64,000 nt of DNA. It comes from JBCCTX01 sp964468435 (GTDB lineage: Bacteria > Bacteroidota > Bacteroidia > J057). The translations under genes were made by a program, and so were the position numbers. Each line of letters starts with the position of its first letter. The stretch's first letter is position 1. Shown piece after piece: positions 45,031 to 53,084 of this stretch. The DNA lies in NCBI GenBank assembly GCA_964468435.1, contig CAYXVE010000001.1:186001-250000 (forward strand), read 5' to 3'. The notes beneath the pieces are model-generated. The model was not told the origin of the DNA. It saw only the letters and a program-made list of their open reading frames with translations, and searched no databases.

Positions 45031-45375
45031 CATAAGCTCTGGTTTGTAACACTGTTAACTATTTTTTGTTTTGCAGGTTGTATTGACTTAAAACCCGAGG
45101 AGGAAATTATTCCTTTGGATGAGATGACAGCACTTTTATTTGACTATCACGTGGCTTATACTCATGGAGACAAAGTTATGAGAGATTTTCGTATGCGAGA
45201 AATTTATGTACATGAATTGATTGACGGGATATTGAAACAAAGAGGGTTGAGCCGGGAAGATTTTTACCGGAGTTATGAATACTATGTTGCCCATCCTATA
45301 TTGTTAGATACTATTTATTCCCGTATCATGGTAGATATGCAGGCTGTACAGAATGATCCTTCTTTCTTCAAATGA
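45016..45375 (+). CDS. DUF4296 lipoprotein
   Basis: 119 residues with a lipoprotein signal (FCFAGC, C22). The rest is helical with the DUF4296 pattern: DEMTALLFDYHVAYTHG, YVHELIDGILKQRGLSREDFYRSYEYY. This family is restricted to Bacteroidota and its function is unknown. Its last 4 bp overlap the start of mutS2. Confidence 0.85.
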   Translation: MLTKIHKLWFVTLLTIFCFAGCIDLKPEEEIIPLDEMTALLFDYHVAYTHGDKVMRDFRMREIYVHELIDGILKQRGLSREDFYRSYEYYVAHPILLDTIYSRIMVDMQAVQNDPSFFK

Positions 45376-47747
45376 AATTATTTCACCCTCATACCTATCA
45401 CAAACTGGGATTTCAGGAAATACTGGAATACGGTTCACGAAAGCTGGTAAGTTCGGATGCGAAAGAGCGCTGGTTTGATATCAGGCCTTTATCAGATCCC
45501 TCGGCTGTGCAATTGGCTTTGGATCAGGTAGATCAGTTCCGGGAGGTTCTTTCTGGTGGGGAAAAACTGCCTCCCTTTCATTTTGTATCTGTTGCAAAAA
45601 CCCTGAATAAGGTAAATGTAGCAGGTAATTGGCTAAGTGTGGAGGAGTTGGTTCAGTTACTCAACTGGTTGCGGTCGATTGATGCCATTCGGAAGTTTTT
45701 TCAACAGCGTCAGGAAATGGCACCTGCGCTGGATGAATTGGTCAATTCAGCTTCATTCCAGTCTGGACTGATCAATAAGATTGAGCAACTGGTCGATGAG
45801 CGTGGCAATCTACGCGAAGATGCTTCTCCAGAGCTATTCAGGATTCGCAAGTCTCAAAAATCCACTTCTAATGAATTGCGGGGAGTACTGTACAAAGTTC
45901 TTCGCAAAGCACAGGAACGCAACTGGAGTCAGGATAAAGAAATTACAATACGGAATGACCGCTTTGTCATACCTGTCAAAGCTGAGTCCAAGGGTAATAT
46001 CCCTGGTTTTGTGCAGGACGTTTCACAATCCGGTAATACGGTATTTGTAGAGCCTGCAGAATCGCTCACCCTGAACAATCGGCTCCGGGAACTTCAGATG
46101 GCAGAGAAAAACGAAATACTTAGGATTCTACAGCAGATCACCCGTGATATCGCACAATATGCAGATATGCTGGATGTTTTCCGCGAGGTGATGCTCCAGT
46201 TGGAAATGATACGTGCCAAGGCGCAGTTATCCGTGGATCTCAACGCGATCTTACCGGAAATGTCTGCTGAAGCAGACAATTTCGAGTTGCGAAAGGCTTT
46301 CTATCCTTTATTATTGCTTAAGGCCAAGCAGGAGAAGATGAACGTGATACCACTATCGATGTCCTTTGACTCCAAAGGTCGTATCGTGGTAATCTCTGGA
46401 CCCAATGCTGGAGGTAAATCGGTATCTCTGAAAACTGTGGGATTGTTGCAGTTGATGCTCCAATGTGGTTTTCTTGTACCTGTGGAGGAAGGATCGAAGT
46501 TCCGGATCTTTGATTCACTCTTTATCAATATCGGGGATGAACAATCGGTAGAGAGTGATCTGAGCACCTATACCTCACATCTATTTCACCTCAGGCAGAT
46601 GGGTGATAATATGGATGAAAATTCCCTGTTTTTAATCGATGAATTTGGAAGTGGAACCGATCCTAAACAAGGAGGTGCTATTGCAGAGGCTTTCCTGGAG
46701 CGTTTCGTGCGCCAGCAGGCATATGGAGTGATTACTACTCATTACGGTAATATCAAAAAGTTTGCAGAACTCGCCAAAGGTATCAGCAATGCAGCCATGG
46801 AGTTTGATACCGCGGAACTCAAACCGACCTACCGGTTATTGACTGGTGTACCGGGAAGGAGTTATGCCTTTGAAATAGCCGAACGGGTAGGGGTACATCC
46901 TACAATCATTCGCAAGGCGAGGAAGAAAGTAGGTAAAGAAGAAGTAGATGTAGAGAAACTACTGGAAGAACTGGAAAAGAAAAATACCCATCTGAATCAG
47001 CTTTTGGGAGAAAACAACAAGAAATCCAGGAACCTGGAGCGACTGGTGAAGGAAAATGACAGTCTTCAGAACGAGTTAGTGCGTAGAAGACGCAAAGTGG
47101 TAAACGAAGCCAAGCAGGAAGCCAACCGGTTGATACAGGAAGCTAACCGTAAGATCGAGAATACCATCCGGGAGATCCGGGAAAGTCAGGCTGAAAAGGA
47201 GTCAACGAGAAAACTGCGTGAGGAGTTGGAGGCTTCGACATATGCGGTAGAAGAAGTAGAGGAACATAAACCAGAGCAGAAAAAGGAGGAAAAGGTCGTC
47301 AATGGAAAAATAGAAGAAGGCGACTGGGTGAAATTGAAAAATGCAGAAACAGAGGGTCAATTAATTGAAATGAAGGGAAAACGCGGCGTTATGTTGTCAG
47401 GGGGAATGAAATTACAAGTAAACCTCGATCAGTTGCAAAAGGTCAAGCCTCCCAGGCAGTCAGGGAGAAAGGTAGCTGGTACGAGTGGAATCCGCATGGT
47501 CGATGCACAGATGGAACTGCGTGTCATGGGTATGCGCGTCGAGGAGGCACTGCTGGAGGTCGATCGCAAAATCGACAAGGCTCTGCTGGCAGGCCTGCGT
47601 CAGATTAAAATCCTGCACGGTAAAGGTACCGGAGTGCTCCGCGAAGCCATTCGCAATTACCTTAGGCAACTGCCTTTTGTTACAGCATATTATGATGCTA
47701 CAGAAGAGGAAGGTGGAGCAGGATGGACGATTGTGGAGTTTAGTTAA
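45372..47747 (+). CDS. mutS2: MutS2 (RqcU-type) ATPase/endonuclease
   Basis: A 791-residue MutS-like ATPase without a mismatch-binding domain. Core and lever regions (1-320) lead to Walker A GPNAGGKSVSLK (near 343), Walker B LFLIDEFGSGTDPKQGG and TTHYGNIK. A coiled coil (about 520-630) and a KOW-like segment precede the C-terminal Smr nuclease domain with ILHGKGTGVLREAI. MutS2 suppresses recombination in some bacteria and splits collided ribosomes in Bacillus. It overlaps the DUF4296 gene by ATGA. Confidence 0.95.
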   Translation: MKLFHPHTYHKLGFQEILEYGSRKLVSSDAKERWFDIRPLSDPSAVQLALDQVDQFREVLSGGEKLPPFHFVSVAKTLNKVNVAGNWLSVEELVQLLNWLRSIDAIRKFFQQRQEMAPALDELVNSASFQSGLINKIEQLVDERGNLREDASPELFRIRKSQKSTSNELRGVLYKVLRKAQERNWSQDKEITIRNDRFVIPVKAESKGNIPGFVQDVSQSGNTVFVEPAESLTLNNRLRELQMAEKNEILRILQQITRDIAQYADMLDVFREVMLQLEMIRAKAQLSVDLNAILPEMSAEADNFELRKAFYPLLLLKAKQEKMNVIPLSMSFDSKGRIVVISGPNAGGKSVSLKTVGLLQLMLQCGFLVPVEEGSKFRIFDSLFINIGDEQSVESDLSTYTSHLFHLRQMGDNMDENSLFLIDEFGSGTDPKQGGAIAEAFLERFVRQQAYGVITTHYGNIKKFAELAKGISNAAMEFDTAELKPTYRLLTGVPGRSYAFEIAERVGVHPTIIRKARKKVGKEEVDVEKLLEELEKKNTHLNQLLGENNKKSRNLERLVKENDSLQNELVRRRRKVVNEAKQEANRLIQEANRKIENTIREIRESQAEKESTRKLREELEASTYAVEEVEEHKPEQKKEEKVVNGKIEEGDWVKLKNAETEGQLIEMKGKRGVMLSGGMKLQVNLDQLQKVKPPRQSGRKVAGTSGIRMVDAQMELRVMGMRVEEALLEVDRKIDKALLAGLRQIKILHGKGTGVLREAIRNYLRQLPFVTAYYDATEEEGGAGWTIVEFS

Positions 47748-47799
47748 AATTCCAACATATATGTTAATCTCTTTTCGGTACGGAGATATTATGCAAATT

Positions 47800-47930
47800 A
47801 TATGGCGGCAAAGCTTACTACCTGCTCAGGCACTTTCAGAGTTCTGTTTGATAGGTATCATGACCACGATATTTACTTTTGTATGCTCAGTCAGTACCTT
47901 CCCAATCTAAATGATACTCATCACCTAAAT
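47800..47930 (+). pseudogene. possible remnant of an ECF sigma factor
   Basis: Frame + from about 47835 reads GTFRVLFDRYHDHDIYFCML, close to sigma-70 region 2.1 of ECF factors (AFRxLFDRYHxxIY, then FALxYL). Directly upstream another frame gives LLPAQALSEF, as expected for the preceding helix. Beyond QYLPN no sigma similarity continues and no full-length frame exists. I read it as a short decayed fragment. The match is short, so a chance likeness remains possible. Confidence 0.4.
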
Positions 47931-48019
47931 CCAATATCTACCTTTGGATCGACAAATTTCATCATTCTCTTCGTATTCATCCCTTGAAGGTCGCGCTCTA
48001 AGTACAGGGTAATTTAGGC

Positions 48020-48045
48020 TATATCTAAAAATATTTTTAGATATA
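48020..48045. repeat. 26-bp perfect A/T palindrome
   Basis: Positions 48020-48045 are a perfect two-fold symmetric sequence whose half is TATATCTAAAAAT. It lies 273 bp after mutS2 and 168 bp before the TPR operon. It could be an operator for a dimeric regulator or the hairpin of a weak terminator; there is no G/C clamp or T-run. Confidence 0.6.
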
Positions 48046-48179
48046 CATATTACTGTATGCTTGCATATACACATACGGCAAATTGGGATGAAAGGCTTTA
48101 TTTAATTTGTGAAAATACATTGGTCTACAGATTCACACCATCCGTATACTATTTTTTGTCAGATATAAGGTTTCAGTTA

Positions 48180-48216
48180 TCATGAGAGAAAATAATTTAA
48201 ATAGAAACTCTCATGA
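48180..48216 (+). promoter_or_regulatory. hairpin enclosing the start codon of the TPR/receptor operon
   Basis: TCATGAGAG (48180-48188) is perfectly complementary to CTCTCATGA (48208-48216), with a 19-nt A/T-rich loop. The right arm contains the ATG start codon at 48213-48215. If the RNA folds this way the start would be occluded, which could control translation of the operon. Alternatively it is a DNA-level operator. A TATTTTTTG sequence near 48150 resembles a -7 box with one extra base. Confidence 0.5.
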
Positions 48217-48947
48217 AAAAATTACTGTTAGTCGTATTTAGTTCCTTGTTCTTCTTGGAAACTTGGGCGCAACCGATTCCCGAATTGAAAGATATTGAAT
48301 CGTGTATTGAGTCAGCGTTTAATCAGTCTTTTCCAGACCAAAAGAATCAGATCAGACCTATTATGGAAAAGTTATCTCCTGCTCACCAGGAAAATGCTTC
48401 TCCGTGGTTAATTTATTGGCAGGCCTATGGCCATTACTACGAGGGTATTTACCTCATGCAGATGGATCAAAAGGATGCAAGCGAGGAGGTACTGGAAAAA
48501 GGATTGGAATTGCTGGACAGTAAGTCTGAATGGAGTTCTGAAGATCACGTACTTGCCGGAACGATCATGGGACTCATGATGAGTGTATCTCCGGGGAAAG
48601 TCATGAGCCTGTCTGCCAAATCGAGTAAACATTACAGTAAAGCGCTTGAACTGGCTCCTGATAACATGCGCGTGTATCTAGCGCTGGGGAAAAGCGATTT
48701 TTACAAACCCAAGATGTTTGGAGGAGGAAAAAATGTGGAGGAATACCTGCTCAAAGCGCTGAAACTGGATGACAAATATACAGATGACCCCAACGCCCCA
48801 TCATGGGGTAGAGAAGAAGTGTATGGATATCTGGTACGGTTTTATCAACGGGTGGATCGGTTGGAAGAGGCAAGATTATACCTCAAGCAAGGTCTGAAAC
48901 TGTATCCGCAGGATTATATGTTGAATGAACTGTCATCTGGATTGTAG
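48213..48947 (+). CDS. exported tetratricopeptide-repeat protein
   Basis: 244 residues with a signal peptide ending near ETWAQ. The mature part is helical with TPR-like pairs: WLIYWQAYGHYYEGIYLMQM, SSKHYSKALELAPDNMRVYLALGKSDFY, and RLEEARLYLKQGLKLYPQDYMLNEL. Such proteins hold partners together in the periplasm. It is the first gene of an operon with the TonB receptor, which starts one base after its stop. I cannot name a specific function. Confidence 0.78.
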   Translation: MKKLLLVVFSSLFFLETWAQPIPELKDIESCIESAFNQSFPDQKNQIRPIMEKLSPAHQENASPWLIYWQAYGHYYEGIYLMQMDQKDASEEVLEKGLELLDSKSEWSSEDHVLAGTIMGLMMSVSPGKVMSLSAKSSKHYSKALELAPDNMRVYLALGKSDFYKPKMFGGGKNVEEYLLKALKLDDKYTDDPNAPSWGREEVYGYLVRFYQRVDRLEEARLYLKQGLKLYPQDYMLNELSSGL

Positions 48948-48948
48948 C

Positions 48949-51057
48949 ATGAGAAGCTTGATACTCATATTGACCCTATGCTTTGCCGGGAATCTGTGTA
49001 TTGCACAAACCAGGATCATAGGAACAATACGCGATGCTAGAGGGGAACCTATCCCTCTGGCTAATGTATACCTGAAGGAAATTCTCGAGGGTGATATTAC
49101 TGATGAAAACGGTGAATTTTCGTTTGTTACCCAGGCTAGAGATTCGGTTGTTTTAGTAATCAGCAGGATGGAATATAAACGAGCGGAAATACAGATGGAT
49201 CTCAACCAGCTCCCTGAGCAATTAACTATCCAACTGGAAAAAACATCCATTGGGGTCTCGACGGTTAACATTACAGCGGGAGCCTTTGAGGCGAGTGATG
49301 AAAAGAAAGGTACCATTCTCAAGCCGCTGGACATTGTCCAGAATGCAGGAGCACAAGGAGATCTCTTTGGTGCCATACAGACACTGCCGGGTGTATCACC
49401 CACAGCCCATGAAACCGGCATCTTTGTCCGTGGAGGAGGTGCCTATGAGACTCGTACACTCATGGATCGCATGATCATTCCCCAACCTTTTTTCAGTAAC
49501 GTACCTAATATTCCGGCTAGAGGACGTTTTGATCCCTTTTTGTTTAAGGGGGTGCTGTTTAGTACAGGGGGGTACTCTGCAGAATACGGCCAGGCGCTTT
49601 CTTCAGTGCTATTGCTGGAAACAGAAGATATGCCCGAGCGAACTTCATCTAGCCTGGGGATGAATCTGGCAGGGTTGGATGTCTCACATATCCAATTGTG
49701 GGGAAAGCAAACTGCCCTTTTTGGAAGGGTAGGGGTGAGTTATCTTGAACCTTATTTTAACATGATCAACCAGAATCGAGACTGGAAACAGGCTCCCCGG
49801 GGCATCGATGTTGCATTAGGTGGGCGACATAAGACGCAGAGTGGGATGTGGAAGACCTATTTTCAGCATCAGCGTGGCAATTTGTTGCTGGGAGTCGATA
49901 ATCTAAATGATCTGAGTGATCCGCATGTTTTTGATAACGAGAATCACAATACATTCTGGAATACGTCTTATAAAGGTATTCTGGGCACTTCATGGTCTGT
50001 GTTTACCGGATTTGCCTTAAGCCGTGATATCAATAAAGATCAGTTTGATCAGTTTGGAACGGATGAAGATCGTACCTGGCTACAATCCCGCATGACGTTG
50101 GGAAGAGATATCTACAAAAAGATATACCTCAAGTTTGGGACGGAGCTACATTATCAGCGGGATGAACTCGACAAAGAATTCGGTACAGGAGAATTTACTT
50201 CCATGTATTTGGGAGCTTTTGCGGCAATTTATGTAGAATCCGATATACAGCTTAGCGACAAAGTGGCGCTCAGGGTTGGTGGGAGAGGAGAATACAACGG
50301 TATTTTAGGTGAGTGGAATCTGGCTCCACGCATGTCTATGGCTTTTAAGACTGGTAAAAACAGTCAGGTGTCCCTGGCTTATGGACAGTTTTTCCAAATG
50401 CCTCAACCTGATTATGTATGGAGCACACAAGAGCTGGATTTTGAACAGGCTACTCATTATTTGGTCAACTACCAATGGCTCACAGACAAGTATACCTTCC
50501 GGGTGGAGGCTTATTTGAAAAATTATCAATATTTGATCAGGCATTTGGGTAATTTCCATTACGTCAACCAAGGAGGAGGAGTGGCCAAAGGAGTCGATCT
50601 GTTTTGGCGTGCACGCCGCAGTATCAAAGGGCTGGATTACTGGGTAACCTATTCATTTGTAGATAGCCAGAGAATCTCGGGTGATTATCCTGAAAAGGTT
50701 ACACCTCCTTTTATTTCCCAGCATACCTTAAATGTGATTGCCAACTATGAAATACCTAAAACAAATTTCCAGACTGGTATGGGATATACTTTTGCTTCGG
50801 GAAGAACCTTCACCAATCCCAACAAACCCGGCGTGCTCAATGATATGACCCGGGATTATCATAATCTGTACCTCAATATGTCTTATCAAACATCCATTCT
50901 GGGTAATTTTACGGTCTTATATGGATCACTGAGAAATCCTTTTGGGTTTCAACAGGTTTTTGGATATACTTATTCTTCTGACGGCAGTATGCGTAGGGCT
51001 ATCGATCCGCCAGCCCTACGATCATTTTTTGTAGGTATGTTCATTTCATTTTACTGA
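48949..51057 (+). CDS. TonB-dependent outer-membrane receptor with CarboxypepD-regulatory-like domain
   Basis: 702 residues with a signal peptide ending LCIAQ. Residues about 22-100 form a carboxypeptidase-regulatory-like (DUF4480-type) domain (IIGTIRDARGEPIPLANVYL, DENGEFSF). A plug domain (LFGAIQTLPGVSPTAHETGIFVRGG) and a beta barrel ending in an aromatic-rich last strand (FFVGMFISFY) follow. It imports an unknown substrate using TonB energy. No SusD partner is present, which argues against a classic glycan utilisation locus. A dedicated LytS/LytTR pair follows after 7 bp. Start ATG 48949 is chosen because it gives the signal peptide. Confidence 0.9.
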   Translation: MRSLILILTLCFAGNLCIAQTRIIGTIRDARGEPIPLANVYLKEILEGDITDENGEFSFVTQARDSVVLVISRMEYKRAEIQMDLNQLPEQLTIQLEKTSIGVSTVNITAGAFEASDEKKGTILKPLDIVQNAGAQGDLFGAIQTLPGVSPTAHETGIFVRGGGAYETRTLMDRMIIPQPFFSNVPNIPARGRFDPFLFKGVLFSTGGYSAEYGQALSSVLLLETEDMPERTSSSLGMNLAGLDVSHIQLWGKQTALFGRVGVSYLEPYFNMINQNRDWKQAPRGIDVALGGRHKTQSGMWKTYFQHQRGNLLLGVDNLNDLSDPHVFDNENHNTFWNTSYKGILGTSWSVFTGFALSRDINKDQFDQFGTDEDRTWLQSRMTLGRDIYKKIYLKFGTELHYQRDELDKEFGTGEFTSMYLGAFAAIYVESDIQLSDKVALRVGGRGEYNGILGEWNLAPRMSMAFKTGKNSQVSLAYGQFFQMPQPDYVWSTQELDFEQATHYLVNYQWLTDKYTFRVEAYLKNYQYLIRHLGNFHYVNQGGGVAKGVDLFWRARRSIKGLDYWVTYSFVDSQRISGDYPEKVTPPFISQHTLNVIANYEIPKTNFQTGMGYTFASGRTFTNPNKPGVLNDMTRDYHNLYLNMSYQTSILGNFTVLYGSLRNPFGFQQVFGYTYSSDGSMRRAIDPPALRSFFVGMFISFY

Positions 51058-51064
51058 AGCCTTC

Positions 51065-52111
51065 ATGGAAAAGCTGATTGAGTCCATCAAAAAACCCTCC
51101 TGGAGACATCTTCCATTCTGGATTGTGTACTGGATATATGCCAGTGTTCAAACTCTGCCTTTTTACAATGATTTTCTGTCCAACTTATTTACCGAAGCAG
51201 GAAATACCCTGGTGATTGCTTTTTGTGTGTATATCAATTTCATGTTTTTGATTCCTCGTTTTCTCATCCCTCAGCGATATCTGATTTATGCATTGTTGCT
51301 AGCGGGCATATCCTTCGCTACATCTTGGCTCATCAATGAGTTGTATGTTTGGTTGCTTTATCCGATTGAAGTGGCATTCTACAGTTCATGGCAGGGAAAA
51401 CTAGTATTACTTACAGATATGGTCCTGATGATAGCCTTTGCCACGGCTATTTACTTCGTGTTGAAGTGGCGAGAACGGGATCATTATGTGAAAGAATTGG
51501 AGCAAAAGAACCTGGAAACTGAACTGACATTATTGAAATCTCAAGTAAATCCCCACTTCACGTTTAACGTACTCAATACCATTTATCACTTAATTGCCAA
51601 AAGCCCTGAAAAAGCCCAGAATGTACTCGCTCAGTTTTCCGATATTCTCAGTCATCAGGTTTATGATTCAACCCAAACGCAAATTGAACTGAACAAAGAG
51701 ATCAATTATCTGAGAAAATACATAGAGATAGAACAGTTGCGGAGCGGAGATTTACTAAACCTGAAATGCGAACTACCGGCAGTGGATCAGGATATGCAGA
51801 TTGCTCCAATGCTGATATTACCTCTGATAGAAAATGCTTTCAAGCATAGTAAAAGTGCACATGGATCAAAGGTGGTAATCTTTATGTCCCTGCACGGACA
51901 TCAACTGAAACTTGAAATAGAGAATTCTATCAATGGCAAAGGTAATTCCTTTGGTCATCATGGTCTGGGCCTCCCTAATGTAAGCAGGCGGCTGGAATTG
52001 CTATATCCGGATCGCCATGAATTTCAAGTCCAAAAAGATGAGAATCAGCAGGTATTTTACACACATTTAACGATTAATCTGGATGAAATTAAGATGTCTG
52101 ATCGTCGATGA
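51065..52111 (+). CDS. LytS/YehU-type sensor histidine kinase
   Basis: 348 residues. Four membrane helices (about 17-135) form the sensor, a short coiled coil follows (ELEQKNLETELTLLKSQ), then the His_kinase domain with H164 in VNPHFTFNVLNTIYHL, the N-box LPLIENAFKHSK and the G-box HHGLGLPNVSRRL. It should autophosphorylate and pass phosphate to the LytTR regulator, whose gene overlaps its 3' end by 29 bp. No extracellular domain is seen, so a membrane or partner-bound signal is likely. Confidence 0.93.
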   Translation: MEKLIESIKKPSWRHLPFWIVYWIYASVQTLPFYNDFLSNLFTEAGNTLVIAFCVYINFMFLIPRFLIPQRYLIYALLLAGISFATSWLINELYVWLLYPIEVAFYSSWQGKLVLLTDMVLMIAFATAIYFVLKWRERDHYVKELEQKNLETELTLLKSQVNPHFTFNVLNTIYHLIAKSPEKAQNVLAQFSDILSHQVYDSTQTQIELNKEINYLRKYIEIEQLRSGDLLNLKCELPAVDQDMQIAPMLILPLIENAFKHSKSAHGSKVVIFMSLHGHQLKLEIENSINGKGNSFGHHGLGLPNVSRRLELLYPDRHEFQVQKDENQQVFYTHLTINLDEIKMSDRR

Positions 52112-52802
52112 TGAACCCGTTGCGAGGGAAGGATTGAAGGATTTTGTAGAAAAAATAGATTTTCTGGAATTGCGGGGTGTACTTCCTCATGCTCTGCAAG
52201 CCGTACAATTTTTGCGCGACAGTTCGGTAGACTTATTGTACCTGGATATTGAAATGCCAGATCTGGATGGATTATCCTTTTTGCGAAGCCTTTCTCAGCC
52301 TCCCTTAGTGATCCTGACTACTGCACATCGCAAGTATGCTGTAGAGGGTTTTGAGTTAGATGTGGTAGATTATTTGATGAAACCGATTACATTTGAACGT
52401 TTTATCAAGGCAAGCCAAAAGGCATTGGACTTGTATGAACGCCAGCCCTATCAGTCAAGGGCAAATGGGGATGACTTTTTTTTCATCAAAGCGGATAAGC
52501 AGTATATCAAGATCAACTATGCTGATATTTATTATGTGGAGTCTGCTAAGGATTATGTTTTCATCTATACAACAGCAGAACGGCATATGGCATTGTTGTC
52601 ATTGAAAATGATGGAGGAGCAGTTACCCCGTGACCGGTTCATCAGGGTTCATCGCTCTTATCTGGTGTCGATTCCCCACATCGATGTGATTGAGGGAAAC
52701 CGTTTATTTGTAGGTAACCAGGAAATACCCATCAGTAGAAACTCCTATCCAGAGGTGTATAATCAATTGATAAATAATAAATTATGGAAAAGAGAAGGGT
52801 GA
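52083..52802 (+). CDS. LytTR-family response regulator
   Basis: 239 residues. The receiver domain has acidic residues D9-D10-E11, the phosphorylated D55 in YLDIEMPDLDG, T80 in LTTAH and K99 in LMKPITFERF. The C-terminal LytTR DNA-binding domain (about 130-235) shows FIKADKQYIKINYADIYYVESAKDY and FIRVHRSYLVSIPHI. It is coupled to the kinase by a 29-bp overlap, and probably regulates the upstream TPR/receptor genes. Confidence 0.94.
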   Translation: MKLRCLIVDDEPVAREGLKDFVEKIDFLELRGVLPHALQAVQFLRDSSVDLLYLDIEMPDLDGLSFLRSLSQPPLVILTTAHRKYAVEGFELDVVDYLMKPITFERFIKASQKALDLYERQPYQSRANGDDFFFIKADKQYIKINYADIYYVESAKDYVFIYTTAERHMALLSLKMMEEQLPRDRFIRVHRSYLVSIPHIDVIEGNRLFVGNQEIPISRNSYPEVYNQLINNKLWKREG

Positions 52803-52829
52803 TTTTGATGTTCCTGTTTGTTCACCCAC

Positions 52830-53078
52830 TTACTCGGTAATCATTTCGCTTCGGTATTGATCTTCATAGGATTGATCCAGAAATTCATATTCAAAAGGGT
52901 AATCGGGACTAAAACGAAGCTTCATTTTTTCCAGATTTTTAAGGGCAGATTCGGGATTCCCACCTGATGTCCTTGCTATGAGTACCCCTGCCTCTTGAGG
53001 CTGGTATCTTATGATGAGTGGCTCAATGGGATGATAAAGTGAAGCAATATGGTAGTCTTTTACTACCCCAATAATTTT
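52830..53078 (-). pseudogene. remnant of an FtsX/MacB-like ABC transporter permease
   Basis: An uninterrupted 82-codon frame without a start codon, entered directly after a TGA and ending in TAA at 52830. It reads KIIGVVKDYHIASLYHPIEP, then ARTSGGNPESALKNLEKM and SPDYPFEYEFLDQSYEDQYRSE. This is the periplasmic segment before the last membrane helices of Bacteroidota FtsX-like permeases (IVGVVKDFHxxSLHxxIxP ... DPxYPFEYxFLDExFxxxYxxE). Both the N-terminal part and the C-terminal membrane helices are missing. It is squeezed between the response regulator and the GH20 gene, and is not functional. Confidence 0.75.
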
Positions 53079-53084
53079 TCATTT

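Noticed and set aside
47485..47910. 141-codon plus-strand frame overlapping the mutS2 end
   Set aside because: Its first half is an out-of-frame shadow of the Smr domain; only the short sigma-like part after 47800 is worth noting.
48925..48948. Start of the TonB receptor inside the TPR gene
   Set aside because: ATG 48949 gives a proper signal peptide; the earlier codons are the TPR gene read in another frame.
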